A DNA stretch of 64,000 bases from Pseudoflavonifractor sp. 524-17 (GTDB lineage: Bacteria > Bacillota > Clostridia > Oscillospirales > Oscillospiraceae): NCBI RefSeq assembly GCF_009935845.1, contig NZ_QWEK01000019.1, positions 21,493-85,492 on the forward strand. The letters run 5' to 3'. Under the pieces are notes generated by a model. That model saw only the letters and a program-made list of their open reading frames with translations, had not been told where the DNA came from and made no database searches. This document shows positions 33,435-42,201 of this stretch, piece by piece; within the stretch, counting starts at the first letter, position 1, and every line of letters starts with the position of its first letter. The position numbers and the translations under genes are program-made.

Positions 33435-33975
33435 CTATACAGCCCCGCACAGGGGCGTAGTATTGGAATCAATGTCGATTCCATCCGTTACGATAATATG
33501 CGTGAAGTCACAGCATATTTCGTGGTTGAGCAGATTTAGGATACCCTCCCGGGTGTAGGGAAAGAAGCAGCTTATCAGCATCGGCGGCGTGATTTTGACG
33601 TTCTGCCGCTGGTACTGCCTGTCATAGTAGCAGCACTGTCTGACCACGCCTTTCCCGTCCTTGTAGTAGGCCAGCTCCACATAAACCGACCTGTGGAGTT
33701 TGGTTTTGAGCCGGGTGCGCAGAAGCGTGGGCAGACCGCCGCCGCAGTCTCCCTCGCCGACCATAATCAGGAATCGGTATTTCCTGTAGGAGCTGACAGA
33801 GCTTTGGAAGGGGAAGACGGTATCCGTTGAATATCACATCCCAAAACGATCCATCTGCCACGTTGATCTTGCATTGGATGCGAAGCCCCAGGATGTCCAT
33901 GATCTCATCTGATACAATGTCACGAACATTATCCCAGCTCAGTTTGACAGCTCGGTGTTCAGATATATTTTTCAT
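33435..33975 (-). pseudogene. Frameshifted hypothetical gene
   Basis: Two open frames join into one plausible protein. The 5' part (33,975 down to about 33,780) encodes MKNISEHRAVKLSWDN and ends LPKLCQLLQ. The 3' part continues in a shifted frame as YRFLIMVGEGDCGGG and runs to 33,435. Beyond the shift the original frame turns into Arg/Gly-rich non-protein-like sequence. A one-base insertion (or two-base deletion) near 33,770-33,795 explains this. The family is not certain. Confidence 0.6.
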
Positions 33976-34052
33976 CACCGAACAACCTCCCTCATCCGTA
34001 TATGTGTTCAAATTTCTGCTCCGAGAGAACTGCGATCTCAGACTTCATCTTC

Positions 34053-34424
34053 TCAATCCACCTCCAACGGCAGGCAGACGATGTGATTGCCCATGCTCAC
34101 GAACATTTCAGGGGTATAGAACCTTTTCCGATACTTCTCGATCTGATCTGTAGTCAGGCTGGTGAAGTGATCGCAGTCAGCCGGAGCACCGCACAGGAAG
34201 AACGTCCCGAATACGATGTCGTATATCTGTCCGTCCTTGTCCCTCAGTCTACGATTCGCTGTCAGGTTCATCAGCTTGCCCTCATCGTTGCAGACCAAGG
34301 CGACAGAATCATCGAGTTAGATGGGCTGGATCAGACCGCCCACGATTTCCTGCATCGTTTTCAGCGATCCGTCAATGTCCCTCACTTCCGGTCTGCACTC
34401 CGGCTCAACTACTAAAATCTGCAT
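34053..34424 (-). pseudogene. DUF3846-like gene with in-frame stop
   Basis: Reads MQILVVEPECRPEV, DGSLKTMQEIVGG and LIQPI, then TAA at 34,317-34,319, then continues in the same frame with LDDSVALVCNDEGKLMNL and further DUF3846-like sequence to 34,053. Relatives have an aromatic residue there, so a single TAT/TAC to TAA change explains it. GAGG precedes the ATG. The protein is usually found in mobile elements of gut Clostridia; function unknown. Confidence 0.65.
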
Positions 34425-34437
34425 AGCGGCCACTTCC

Positions 34438-34734
34438 TCATATTTGATCTTTCCGAGATCCTTTTGCTCCATCCGGCTTTGATCTTCGGATGCATTGTCC
34501 TGTTTCCCGCTCGAACTGATAGTCGCCGGCGTATATACAGTCAGTACAGTCGTTGGCGATGTCTCCACCCAAAGGACAGGCAGATTCAAAATCCTGGTTG
34601 TCCATCGACTCTAAAACAAAGATCGGGAAGCTGTCCCAGTTGGCATCCTCTGGGGATCGGATTCCGAACAGTTCAAGAACAGCCTTCTGTGCTTCCGGTA
34701 TTAAGTCACGAAAATAGATCTCAAGTGTTTTCAA
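34438..34734 (-). CDS. Hypothetical protein, 98 residues
   Basis: A small protein with Cys residues in CPLGGDIANDCTDCIYAGD that could bind metal, followed by a basic tail. TTG at 34,734 is chosen because GGAGG lies about 10 nt upstream; the frame is open a little further. It ends 13 nt before the DUF3846-like gene. No recognised family. Confidence 0.55.
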   Translation of the reverse strand: MKTLEIYFRDLIPEAQKAVLELFGIRSPEDANWDSFPIFVLESMDNQDFESACPLGGDIANDCTDCIYAGDYQFERETGQCIRRSKPDGAKGSRKDQI

Positions 34735-34759
34735 TAATATCTTCTCCTCCAAAAGCTAA

Positions 34760-34801
34760 ATGACCCGACATCCCCACCATCAGGCAGGGACACCGGGCCA
34801 T
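34760..34801 (-). terminator. Imperfect hairpin
   Basis: ATGaCCCGacaTCCC faces GGGAcaccGGGcCAT. It lies just downstream of the 262-residue hypothetical gene (stop at 34,818) and probably terminates it. Confidence 0.5.
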
Positions 34802-34817
34802 CATAGCGTATCCTGTT

Positions 34818-35606
34818 TTAGCTGGCCTCGGCCAGCTCCGGCACCAACTGGGCGGCGTTCACGATCTCCATGAACTGCTGCCCGAACGCTTTAGCCTGAG
34901 CCGCTTCCTCCGGGCTGAGAGTACCGACCGTCTGGAAGTTGAACAGGGCGTAGGGCTTACCCTGCTTGCTGGTGGCTTTCTCCAAGGTGATCTTTGTGAC
35001 CACGCTGCTGATCGGCGTCAGGGTACTCAGGAGCCGAGTGGAGTATTTCAGGAACCGGGGCTTGCTGGTCACGGGGACACGCACCAGCAGGGGGATGATG
35101 CTGTTGGGCCGGAGCAGGAACAGCAGCACCGATTCCTTACACGCCTTGGCGTTGCTGTCCCCATCCTTAGAGCCGAAGTCATTGTAGGGGCAAAGAGCGC
35201 AGGACTTCCCATCGTGGGAAATGATGCTGTTCTGGCTCATGCAGACAGGCGGCGTACTCTCCACCGGATCGGGCGTATCCCAATAGGCCCTCGGGGTTGT
35301 GTAGTCCAGAATGATGCCAGACAGCTCCATTGCGGCTTCGTTCCCCGCCAAGCCCGGAACCTCAAACACAGTGGAGCCGCCGGAGGGCGACTTCACGATG
35401 TCAAAGAGATCCAGCGTCAACGGCTGGCTTTTCAGGTTGGCCCGGATGATGTCAAGGGCGTTGTTGGTCAGGGCCAGATAGGTAGAGTCCACCGGAGCCA
35501 GAGAGGTTTCCGGCGCAGAGGCAGCGGTGATACTCTGATTTTCAATGGGCTGCTGCAACTCCTGAACCTTGCCGCTCATACGGCCTTTGAGTTTTGTATT
35601 ATCCAT
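34818..35606 (-). CDS. Hypothetical protein next to YqaJ exonuclease
   Basis: A 262-residue protein with an internal Cys cluster CALCPYNDFGSK...ACKE and a C-terminal beta-rich part. The pairing with a YqaJ-type exonuclease suggests a recombination partner such as a single-strand DNA-binding or annealing protein, but I recognise no RecT motif. It follows the exonuclease by about 13 nt. Confidence 0.6.
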   Translation of the reverse strand: MDNTKLKGRMSGKVQELQQPIENQSITAASAPETSLAPVDSTYLALTNNALDIIRANLKSQPLTLDLFDIVKSPSGGSTVFEVPGLAGNEAAMELSGIILDYTTPRAYWDTPDPVESTPPVCMSQNSIISHDGKSCALCPYNDFGSKDGDSNAKACKESVLLFLLRPNSIIPLLVRVPVTSKPRFLKYSTRLLSTLTPISSVVTKITLEKATSKQGKPYALFNFQTVGTLSPEEAAQAKAFGQQFMEIVNAAQLVPELAEAS

Positions 35607-35619
35607 GATGAACCTCCAT

Positions 35620-36564
35620 TCAGCTTGCCGCCTTGATGGTGAAACGGCGATACGATGTTTTATTGGTGTACTTCTTGCAAAGGGCAGGATGCTCGGCTTT
35701 TAAGGTCTTGCTGTCAAGCCGTTCCTGGGACACGCTTTTCCATGTGACAATCCTGTCCATGAGGGTCCCCACTTCATTTTCTCCCATCATCTCCTTCAGA
35801 AGATTTTCGGCCTTCTGCTTTTTCTCGGTAACGATCTCCAACTGCTCACAGGCGTCATCATACTGAGCCAACAGATCAGCGGCGTTATCGGGCAGGGTGA
35901 TGTGGGACTTGGGAATGCTGTCATGGAACCGTTCAGCCAGGAACTTGGCAGAGGCGTCGGAGCCATCCAGCGGCGGGGGCGTACCGTCCTGCACATGATT
36001 CCAAAAAGCGGTTTCCAACTCAATGAGCATAGAAATCAATTCCTCGTCACGCTCCACGAACCGCCATTTGAAGATGTTGCCGCCAATGAGGACCGCGATG
36101 TAGGCCCCGGCGTAGCCAGTGACGGCCATGTAGTGCTGCACCTGGAGCATATACTCGTCAGGAATGGTATCCTCCCACTCCCCAGCCTTGTAGGCGGAGG
36201 CAGTCTTGGATTCGAAGATGCAAGTTCCCACATCCGGGACTTCACAGGTTCCGTCCAGATTCGCCAGCATGAAGGGGTGTTCCTCGCTCTGGAGCAGCTC
36301 GCTCTTGTGGCAGACCTCAATTCCAGTGCGCTTGGTGAACTCAGCTCGGACGAAGGGTTCAAGCTGCGTCCCCCAGTAGGCAGCTTCTCCGGCCTCCTGG
36401 GGCGGGAGCTGGCCTGTCTTATCCAGCCACAGCTCCACAGGGGACTTGTAGCGGTTGATACCGCAGACCACGGATGCGTCTGAACCTCCGATGCCCTGTT
36501 TCCGATACTCCAGCCAATCAGCATAGGGCAAATTTTCAGTAGAAACTAAAATTTTCGCAGACAT
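35620..36564 (-). CDS. YqaJ-like viral recombinase/exonuclease
   Basis: A 314-residue protein of the YqaJ/lambda-exonuclease-like family. The N-terminal signature is KQGIGGSDASVVCGINRYKSP, and the metal-binding nuclease core is LANLDGT plus FESKTAS (D...ExK). A coiled coil near 245 leads to the C-terminal end. It digests dsDNA ends to allow annealing. Such genes are typical of phages and large mobile elements, here without virion genes. Confidence 0.88.
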   Translation of the reverse strand: MSAKILVSTENLPYADWLEYRKQGIGGSDASVVCGINRYKSPVELWLDKTGQLPPQEAGEAAYWGTQLEPFVRAEFTKRTGIEVCHKSELLQSEEHPFMLANLDGTCEVPDVGTCIFESKTASAYKAGEWEDTIPDEYMLQVQHYMAVTGYAGAYIAVLIGGNIFKWRFVERDEELISMLIELETAFWNHVQDGTPPPLDGSDASAKFLAERFHDSIPKSHITLPDNAADLLAQYDDACEQLEIVTEKKQKAENLLKEMMGENEVGTLMDRIVTWKSVSQERLDSKTLKAEHPALCKKYTNKTSYRRFTIKAAS

Positions 36565-36594
36565 ATTTTGCTTTCACATCCTTATCAAAAATAT

Positions 36595-36633
36595 GATAGA
36601 GGATGCACGGCTACAGACCGTACACCCTCTATC
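36595..36633 (-). terminator. Hairpin after DUF932 gene
   Basis: GATAGAGGATGCACGG (36,595-36,610) and CCGTACACCCTCTATC (36,618-36,633) form an almost perfect 16-bp stem with a 7-nt loop. Confidence 0.65.
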
Positions 36634-36645
36634 GACTGCGTTCCA

Positions 36646-37581
36646 TCACGCCGCTGCCAGTACCATTTTGTATGCCTTGTCGATCATGGGGTTGCCCTCG
36701 ACAGTCCGCAGGAACAGGTTTTCATCGTAATTCTTCGTCCTGCGGATGGGGTCGGCGTGGGTGGCAAAGTCACTGATGGCATTGACGAAGCGGTAGCCGT
36801 TCTTCCCTACATGGGACAGGTCAGGAGCCTCCCAGTACCGGGCCTTCATGTTGTCCAGCATCCGCAGATTGTTCTTGCGCTGCACATCGGGCATATCCAG
36901 GGTAACAGGGAAGAACTCGGCCATGAACTCCATGACCTTCTTATCGGTCAGCCTGATCTTGGACAGGGTATCAATGCCACGGCCCAGCTCACCCATGTAC
37001 TTCTCGGCCAGCCCCAGGGTTTCCTCGGCTTCGTGGACACGGAGCATGACGTTCTCGGTGTGCTTGGTTGTCCAGATGCGCTTTGCGCTGTTCAGAGCCA
37101 GGTTGAGGGTGTTCTGGCAGACAACACGGATGGGAGTCATAGCGACCTTGATGCCGGAGCTGCCATCGTGGCTGTTCATCACCACCAGATAGGGAGCGAT
37201 TTCGTCTCCGGCGATAATGTAGCGGTGGGGCATACGGGCCAGCATCCAGACCTTGCGGCCACCCTGCAAGGCCCCGGCAGTCTCATAGGTCACACCTGCA
37301 CCCAGCAGATCGTCGGTGAACTGGAAAGCGTCCTCGTTCTGCACAACCTTGTATCTGTCGGACACGATACCAAGGGCAGCGTTGTCGGTACTGCGGAGAT
37401 TCACCTTGTAGCCGGAGATCAGGGAGCCGTTCTCGGTGTAGACGTTCTTCTGGATGACCTCCCAATCCAGGCCGGCGTAGATCAGAGCGTCGGCGGAGGT
37501 AGGAGCCTCCTGCACCTCAGTGCCCAGGCCGTGCCAGGGCTTTTCACGGACATAGAACATGGTTTCAACATTAGCGGGCAT
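36646..37581 (-). CDS. DUF932 protein
   Basis: A 311-residue DUF932 protein, a family of plasmids, phages and integrative elements. It begins PANVETMFYVREKPWHGLGTEV, the usual family start, with SGYKVNLRSTDN and PIRVVCQNTLNLAL later. Its role is unknown. ATG at 37,581 is preferred, with AGGAGG about 7 nt upstream; an ATG 6 nt earlier is too close to that site. Confidence 0.85.
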   Translation of the reverse strand: MPANVETMFYVREKPWHGLGTEVQEAPTSADALIYAGLDWEVIQKNVYTENGSLISGYKVNLRSTDNAALGIVSDRYKVVQNEDAFQFTDDLLGAGVTYETAGALQGGRKVWMLARMPHRYIIAGDEIAPYLVVMNSHDGSSGIKVAMTPIRVVCQNTLNLALNSAKRIWTTKHTENVMLRVHEAEETLGLAEKYMGELGRGIDTLSKIRLTDKKVMEFMAEFFPVTLDMPDVQRKNNLRMLDNMKARYWEAPDLSHVGKNGYRFVNAISDFATHADPIRRTKNYDENLFLRTVEGNPMIDKAYKMVLAAA

Positions 37582-37621
37582 AATCATTCCTCCTATTTTG
37601 ATTTCGTTGATTTGGGCATAG

Positions 37622-37657
37622 AAATAGAGGGCCTCCCAAACGGGAAGCCCTCTATTC
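37622..37657. terminator. Bidirectional-type hairpin
   Basis: AATAGAGGGC-TCCC faces GGGA-GCCCTCTATT. It overlaps the stop codon of the 42-residue gene and separates it from DUF932. Confidence 0.65.
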
Positions 37658-37780
37658 CAGGTGCGTATCAGGGTTGTCGTAGAACTTCGCAGGTTCCTCC
37701 TTTTCATCAGAGTTTTGTACCGCAGTCAGCAGCACAGAAAGGGCCAGCAGGATCACTTTCAACCCCTTTTTCTTGGACAA
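37652..37780 (-). CDS. 42-residue peptide with hydrophobic segment
   Basis: A TTG-initiated frame (MSKKKGLKVILLALSVLLTA, then a charged tail) with GAGGTGG 6 nt upstream. The basic start and hydrophobic core resemble a signal peptide or a small membrane peptide. It ends in the hairpin at 37,622-37,657. Not recognised. Confidence 0.5.
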   Translation of the reverse strand: MSKKKGLKVILLALSVLLTAVQNSDEKEEPAKFYDNPDTHLE

Positions 37781-37849
37781 TATGAACCACCTCGTTTTCT
37801 TCCTGATACTTGGAGAATATATCGCTGAAACAGGGTGTGATGCGATACT

Positions 37850-38417
37850 TCAAACATAGATATCCTTCATCGTGTCCAGGCAAAGGCAGCCCAATCTGCC
37901 GCTGGGGAACACGCAGCCGCAGTCAATGTCGATAGCGTTTCCATTGCGGTAGATCTTCGCTAGGCCGCTTTCCTTCCCATCAGTAAGAAGCTGTACGGGA
38001 GTGTGCCCAAATACAACATACCTATCCGAATAATATGTCTTATCGGGTTTCGGGCGGCACCACAGGATTTCATCGGCGGCATAATCCTCCAATGGCCGCT
38101 CAGGAGAGAAATTGTCCAGCCCTCCATGCAGCAGCAGGAACTTTCTGCTGTTCACTTCAAGCTCCTTGTAGAGCGGCATTGCAAGCAGATAGCCCCAAAT
38201 TACCTTTTTCTGCTCAGAATCCAGTCGGAGATAGTCGAGTAGTGATACCTCACCGCCGTTGCAGAACCATAACTTCACAGCCTTTTCTCCCTCACCCTCT
38301 GAGGTTAATTTGCTGCCAGACAGGTATGAGAGCGCGTCAATGGCCATTGCTTCGTGATTGCCCATGAGGTTTATCACGTTGGGCCGCTGGGCCATATCCA
38401 GCAGAATTTGAAATCCA
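37850..38417 (-). pseudogene. Metallophosphatase, 3' part (split by IS)
   Basis: Codes for residues 44-230 of a calcineurin-like metallophosphatase: QRPNVINLMGNHEAM, LLHGGLDNFSPERP, VVFGHTPVQLL and DIDCGCVFPSGRLGCLCLD. These are the conserved NHE and GHTP metal/phosphate motifs. The 5' part is at 41,224-41,354 on the other side of an IS. Joining at a shared AATCCA restores one protein. Confidence 0.85.
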
Positions 38418-38548
38418 TACATATACCGGACCGAGAGCCCCGTCTGCACGGAGTATTAGCCCCACCCTGCCGGAAAGGAGCCCCACTATTCCACGAGCAG
38501 TTTTAGAGGAAAGGCCCTGCCAGCCGAGGCGGCGGGCAGAGCCAGGGA

Positions 38549-38758
38549 TCAGTCATCGCAGTCGGGGATGGGGATGCCGTTGGCAGTCAAAACAGTCTCC
38601 AGTAATTGAGTGCGATTCAGGTAAAAGTGTAATTCCTCCCGCATGGCATAGAAGATTTCCAAGGATTCCCGTTCCGCTTCACGCAGGATCATCAAATCCA
38701 ATTCAAGGTCACAGGGGGAATCGGAGGGATTGAAGGGGCAGTCAGGCATCCTGCTCAC
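38549..38758 (-). CDS. Small third IS protein
   Basis: A 69-residue acidic helical protein (MPDCPFNPSDSPCDLELDL...). The GTG or the ATG three codons later overlaps the istB stop region. Not recognised as a transposase; it is probably an accessory gene of the element, since it lies inside the IS ends. Confidence 0.55.
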   Translation of the reverse strand: MSRMPDCPFNPSDSPCDLELDLMILREAERESLEIFYAMREELHFYLNRTQLLETVLTANGIPIPDCDD

Positions 38759-39527
38759 CGCCTTTGGCGTGGGAAGACTTCAGGCCATTACGTTCCCGCA
38801 TGGAGACGCGGCCTTCAACCAGGACCTCATAGGCGTTGTGGATGATGCGGTCCATGATTGCCTCGGAAACGGGGCTGCCGGAGTCAGGATTGGGATCAAT
38901 GCGTGTATACCAGCCCTCAGACTGGTACTGGGTGCAGAAAATCATGGAGCGCTGGCAGCGGGCCTCCACGATTTCCAGCAGGTCATAGGACTCCTGGGGG
39001 GAGAGCGGCCGGATGAGCCACTCGTCCAGAATGAGTAGATCCACCTTCTTGTAGGAGGCCAGACACTTCTTCAATTCGCCGCCGCTGCGGGCAATGCTCA
39101 GCTCGTCGAGGAGCTCCGGCATACGGACATAGCGGACCTTCTTGAACCGGCGGCAGGCGGCGTTGCCCAAGGCGCAGGCAATGTATGTCTTGCCGTTGCC
39201 GGAAGCGCCTTTGAGGATGATGTGGTGGCCCTCGTCCACAAATTTGCAGGTGGAGAAGCGCAGCATCTGAGCCTTGTCCAGCTTTCTGTCCTCGTAGTAG
39301 GAAATCTCTTCCACCGCAGCGAACGGGGCGGCGAAGTGGGCGTTGTGAATGAGCCGCTTCACCGTGTTGGTCTGGCGGCGGTTCCACTCGGCAGTCACCA
39401 GCAGCCCCAGCCGGTCCTCAAAGCCGAGTTCATTGAATGGGGAGTCCTGTAATTGGCTGGACAGCTCCGCCGCCATGGCGGTCATCTTCATTCCAACCAG
39501 CATGTCAATGGTTGCCTGGAGTACCAT
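38742..39527 (-). CDS. istB: IstB-like ATP-binding transposition protein
   Basis: A 261-residue AAA+ ATPase resembling DnaC, which activates IstA. Walker A is LKGASGNGKTYIA near residue 105 and Walker B LLILDEWL near 165. Its start overlaps the istA stop as TGATG, the standard IS21 arrangement. Confidence 0.93.
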   Translation of the reverse strand: MVLQATIDMLVGMKMTAMAAELSSQLQDSPFNELGFEDRLGLLVTAEWNRRQTNTVKRLIHNAHFAAPFAAVEEISYYEDRKLDKAQMLRFSTCKFVDEGHHIILKGASGNGKTYIACALGNAACRRFKKVRYVRMPELLDELSIARSGGELKKCLASYKKVDLLILDEWLIRPLSPQESYDLLEIVEARCQRSMIFCTQYQSEGWYTRIDPNPDSGSPVSEAIMDRIIHNAYEVLVEGRVSMRERNGLKSSHAKGGEQDA

Positions 39528-41077
39528 CAGCCCTCGCCTCCCTTCCGGAAATAGGAGGCTCCGCGTGTAATGCCGAAGCGGTTGGAATCGTTGGGCTTGT
39601 CCTGCGGGGCTGCTTTCGCGGGCCGGTCCTGGCCGTTTTTCAAGAGGCTGCTAATGTTGCGGACAGAGGGCGCTGCGCTGTACGCAAGGATCCGCCCACA
39701 GGCGTTTTCCAGACGCTCTCTGCCATAGCGCTCTCCCAGCTTTGTCAGGCTGGCACAGGCTTTGTAGCCCTGCTCCGGGGCTGTCCCGGAGGTCAGGAAG
39801 TGTTGGATCACCTTCTCCGTCATGGGTCCCACAGACATGGCCCAGCGGCTGAAATCGCCGGCGTTATATGTCAGATACTTCTGGTGCGCCAGCGGCATAT
39901 GCTCCAGCTTTACCAGCGGCTCGCGCTGGATCGTCTGCAAGCGGCGGTGGCTGGCGACACGACTGCCATGGTAGAATACCTCCACCGCAGTCTTTGTCAC
40001 ACGAATATCCACTTTTTCGCCAATCAGGTTGTACGGCACAGAGTACTTGTTCCTGCCGTCAGATACCAGATAATCGTTGGGGACCTTGGCAACGGACCAG
40101 ACAGCCGCTTCAAAGGGCACAGCAGGCAATGGCAGCATGTACGGTTTCTCTTCCTCCAGCCAGGCGCTGCGGCGTGTGCCCGCCATCCGCTGGAACGGGC
40201 GGTTGTTCAGTTCCTCCAGCTTTTCCGCTATGGCCTCGTTCATCTCGCGGATGGAGAAGAACTTCCGCTCACGCAGCGCCGCAATGATCCATGTCTGGGC
40301 AAAACGCACAGATGCTTCCGCTGCGCTCTTGTCCTGGGGCTTGCGGACGCGAGCCGGAACGATTGCCGTGCCGTAGTATTCGGCCAGCTCCTGGTAGCTG
40401 CGGTTGAGCACAGTCTCGTATCGGGTGTTAGCCGTAGTGGCTGTCTTGCAGTTGTCCGGAATCAGCAGCCGTGTCACGCCGCCAAAATACTGGAAGGCAT
40501 GGACGTGGCAGGACAGCCAGTTCTCTGTCTTCATGTCCTCACAGACCTCCGCATAGGTGTAGCAGCTGCACGGCAGCACGGCCATGAACAAGTACGCCGG
40601 GCTCTGTTTACCGGTTACCAGATCATATACCGGAAGGGTATCGCCCGCCCAGTCCACCTGCATGGCGTCTCCCGGCTTGTGCTGGATGCGCATGGTGGCC
40701 TTCGTCACCCGCGCCCACCTCCGGTACTTGTCCCCAAACTGCGTGCTCATGTACGGCGTTTCCCCAGCCTCATGGCACTTCCGGCAGTATTCCTCCCACA
40801 AAAGCGCCATGGTCACCCCAGGCTTCGCCAGCTCCCGGTGAATGTACGGATAGTCCGGCTCCACATACCGGCACCCGCTCTTATACTTACCAGGGAACAG
40901 AATCTCCTCCAGCTCTGCGTTGGTGATGTCATCATCCAGCGGCCACGCGATTTGCTTCTCCTTTGCTGCTTGCAGAACGCTGCGGACGGTGTGCCGCGAA
41001 CAATGTACCGTTGATTCGATTGTTCGTTGGCTGTGGTTGAGGCTATCCAGTCTCAAGATCTCCAGATAGTTTGGCAT
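39527..41077 (-). CDS. istA: IstA-like IS21-family transposase
   Basis: A 516-residue transposase. An N-terminal helix-turn-helix (SQRTIESTVHCSRHTVRSVLQAAK) is followed by the DDE integrase core (MQVDWAGDTL near 125 with the first Asp, DNCKTA near 185, the Glu near 225 in DKSAAEASVRF). ATG at 41,077 has GGAGG upstream. It is cotranscribed with istB. Confidence 0.93.
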   Translation of the reverse strand: MPNYLEILRLDSLNHSQRTIESTVHCSRHTVRSVLQAAKEKQIAWPLDDDITNAELEEILFPGKYKSGCRYVEPDYPYIHRELAKPGVTMALLWEEYCRKCHEAGETPYMSTQFGDKYRRWARVTKATMRIQHKPGDAMQVDWAGDTLPVYDLVTGKQSPAYLFMAVLPCSCYTYAEVCEDMKTENWLSCHVHAFQYFGGVTRLLIPDNCKTATTANTRYETVLNRSYQELAEYYGTAIVPARVRKPQDKSAAEASVRFAQTWIIAALRERKFFSIREMNEAIAEKLEELNNRPFQRMAGTRRSAWLEEEKPYMLPLPAVPFEAAVWSVAKVPNDYLVSDGRNKYSVPYNLIGEKVDIRVTKTAVEVFYHGSRVASHRRLQTIQREPLVKLEHMPLAHQKYLTYNAGDFSRWAMSVGPMTEKVIQHFLTSGTAPEQGYKACASLTKLGERYGRERLENACGRILAYSAAPSVRNISSLLKNGQDRPAKAAPQDKPNDSNRFGITRGASYFRKGGEG

Positions 41078-41223
41078 GGTGGGACCTCCAATTGATATAG
41101 TCACAGTTTCCTGTGCTACGCCAATTATACAGGTCCCTTTCTTTACTTTCGTGGAGTGGGGCTCCCTTCCGGCAGGGTGGGGCTAAAATTCCGTGCAGAT
41201 GGAGCTGCTGGTCCGGTGTATGC

Positions 41224-41354
41224 AATCCACCAGGCCCACGATCAATCACATCACCCAGAACATAGAGGGTGTCGTTCTTCCCGAAGCTGATGGCTTTTAA
41301 TAGTTCCCGATATTTTTCATAGCAGCCGTGAATGTCAGATACGGCGTAGGTCAT
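41224..41354 (-). pseudogene. Metallophosphatase, 5' part (split by IS)
   Basis: Codes for residues 1-43: MTYAVSDIHGCYEKY and LYVLGDVIDRGPGG. DIHG and GDVIDRG are the family's metal motifs. The gene then runs into the IS; continuation is at 38,417 downwards. The reconstructed product is 230 residues. Confidence 0.85.
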
Positions 41355-41530
41355 CGCCTGCCCCCTTCCACAGATGTAGTGTGGGCTTGCTGCTGGAAAT
41401 GCTCATAGGTCTGGTAGCTGTTCCCCTTACACTGAGGGCAGGGATTGACTGTCGTATGCACAAGCCCCAGCTTGTACGGACACTTAGAACAGGGAGCCTT
41501 TATCTGCCGGATCAGCTTCTTCACCTTCAT
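41351..41530 (-). CDS. 59-residue zinc-ribbon-like protein
   Basis: A small protein with two Cys pairs (CSKCPYKLG, CPQCKGNSYQ) spaced like a zinc ribbon. CAGGAGGCGG lies before the ATG at 41,530. It overlaps the start of the metallophosphatase and the end of the preceding gene. A degraded copy of its 3' half is at 57,990-58,072. Confidence 0.65.
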   Translation of the reverse strand: MKVKKLIRQIKAPCSKCPYKLGLVHTTVNPCPQCKGNSYQTYEHFQQQAHTTSVEGGRR

Positions 41531-41855
41531 CCGTACCGCCTCCTGTGGAATGAGAATGGATGCTTTCGTCCAATACCTGCTGCGCGATGGCATTGACATC
41601 CGGAAACTTCCCGCCGTTGATCTTTGCCGCTTGGGAAAGGGCCGTAACCTCCATAACCAGTCCGTGGGTAGACGCTGCCAGACCTCGGGTAGCTCTTTTG
41701 AGATTATCCAGAGCCTCCTTTGCAGACTGTGGCTGATCTGCGCTGGGTGGCCCGATCAGTGTACTCCTGCCCTTGGTCGGGGTTCCTCTTCGGAAGGACA
41801 GCGCCACGCTGTGCCTGTTGATGGTGAATGCCAGTTCTGTGACTTTTTTCTTCAT
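41484..41855 (-). CDS. Hypothetical protein, 123 residues
   Basis: Starts MKKKVTELAFTINRHSVALSF; a Pro/Ser-rich middle part and an acidic tail follow. ATG at 41,855 is preferred because AGGAAAG precedes it; the frame is open upstream. It overlaps the zinc-ribbon gene by 47 nt. Not recognised. Confidence 0.55.
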   Translation of the reverse strand: MKKKVTELAFTINRHSVALSFRRGTPTKGRSTLIGPPSADQPQSAKEALDNLKRATRGLAASTHGLVMEVTALSQAAKINGGKFPDVNAIAQQVLDESIHSHSTGGGTDEGEEADPADKGSLF

Positions 41856-42201
41856 GATGGGATATTCCTTTCCTGATTTTAATTTGAAATGCGCTATACG
41901 GTCAAACAAAAAAGATCCCTGCGCCACAACTGGCACAGAGAGCCCTTCTGTTCATTTTCAGAATATATATTTACGCCTATGGCTCATGCGGCTTCGCTCC
42001 GCTGCAGCCTTGATGCAATACCAATAAGCAGAAACCGTTTAGAGCTCTGCCATGATGTTCAGCAGCGCCTGGTAACTGTCCACCTCATGATATAATATCC
42101 GCAGTGGAGAGCTGGCTGAACAGCCTTTTCGCACAATCGATCTTTGCTTTTTCTATGGATTTTATTTTAAAACAAACAAATTCTTTTGAACATTTCGTGC
42201 T
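41856..42201. other. Gap with a gene remnant
   Basis: No intact gene. On the minus strand the segment near 42,042-42,092 reads HEVDSYQALLNIMAEL followed by a stop, which looks like the last codons of a lost gene. AT content rises from 42,100, marking the border of the Dnd-like operon. Confidence 0.4.

Larger units (their letters stand above)
38418..41223 (-). mobile_element. IS21-family insertion sequence in the metallophosphatase
   Basis: About 2.8 kb. It carries istA, istB and a small third gene. Direct repeats AATCCA at 38,412-38,417 and 41,224-41,229 flank it, consistent with a target duplication. Its ends are long imperfect inverted repeats that include CCGGACC, TGCACGGA and TTAGCCCCACCCTGCCGGAA at both ends. 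Removing it restores the reading frame of the interrupted gene. Confidence 0.88.

Noticed and set aside
39437..41014. Long plus-strand open frame of 525 codons
   Set aside because: It lies opposite istA and reads as low-complexity non-protein-like sequence.
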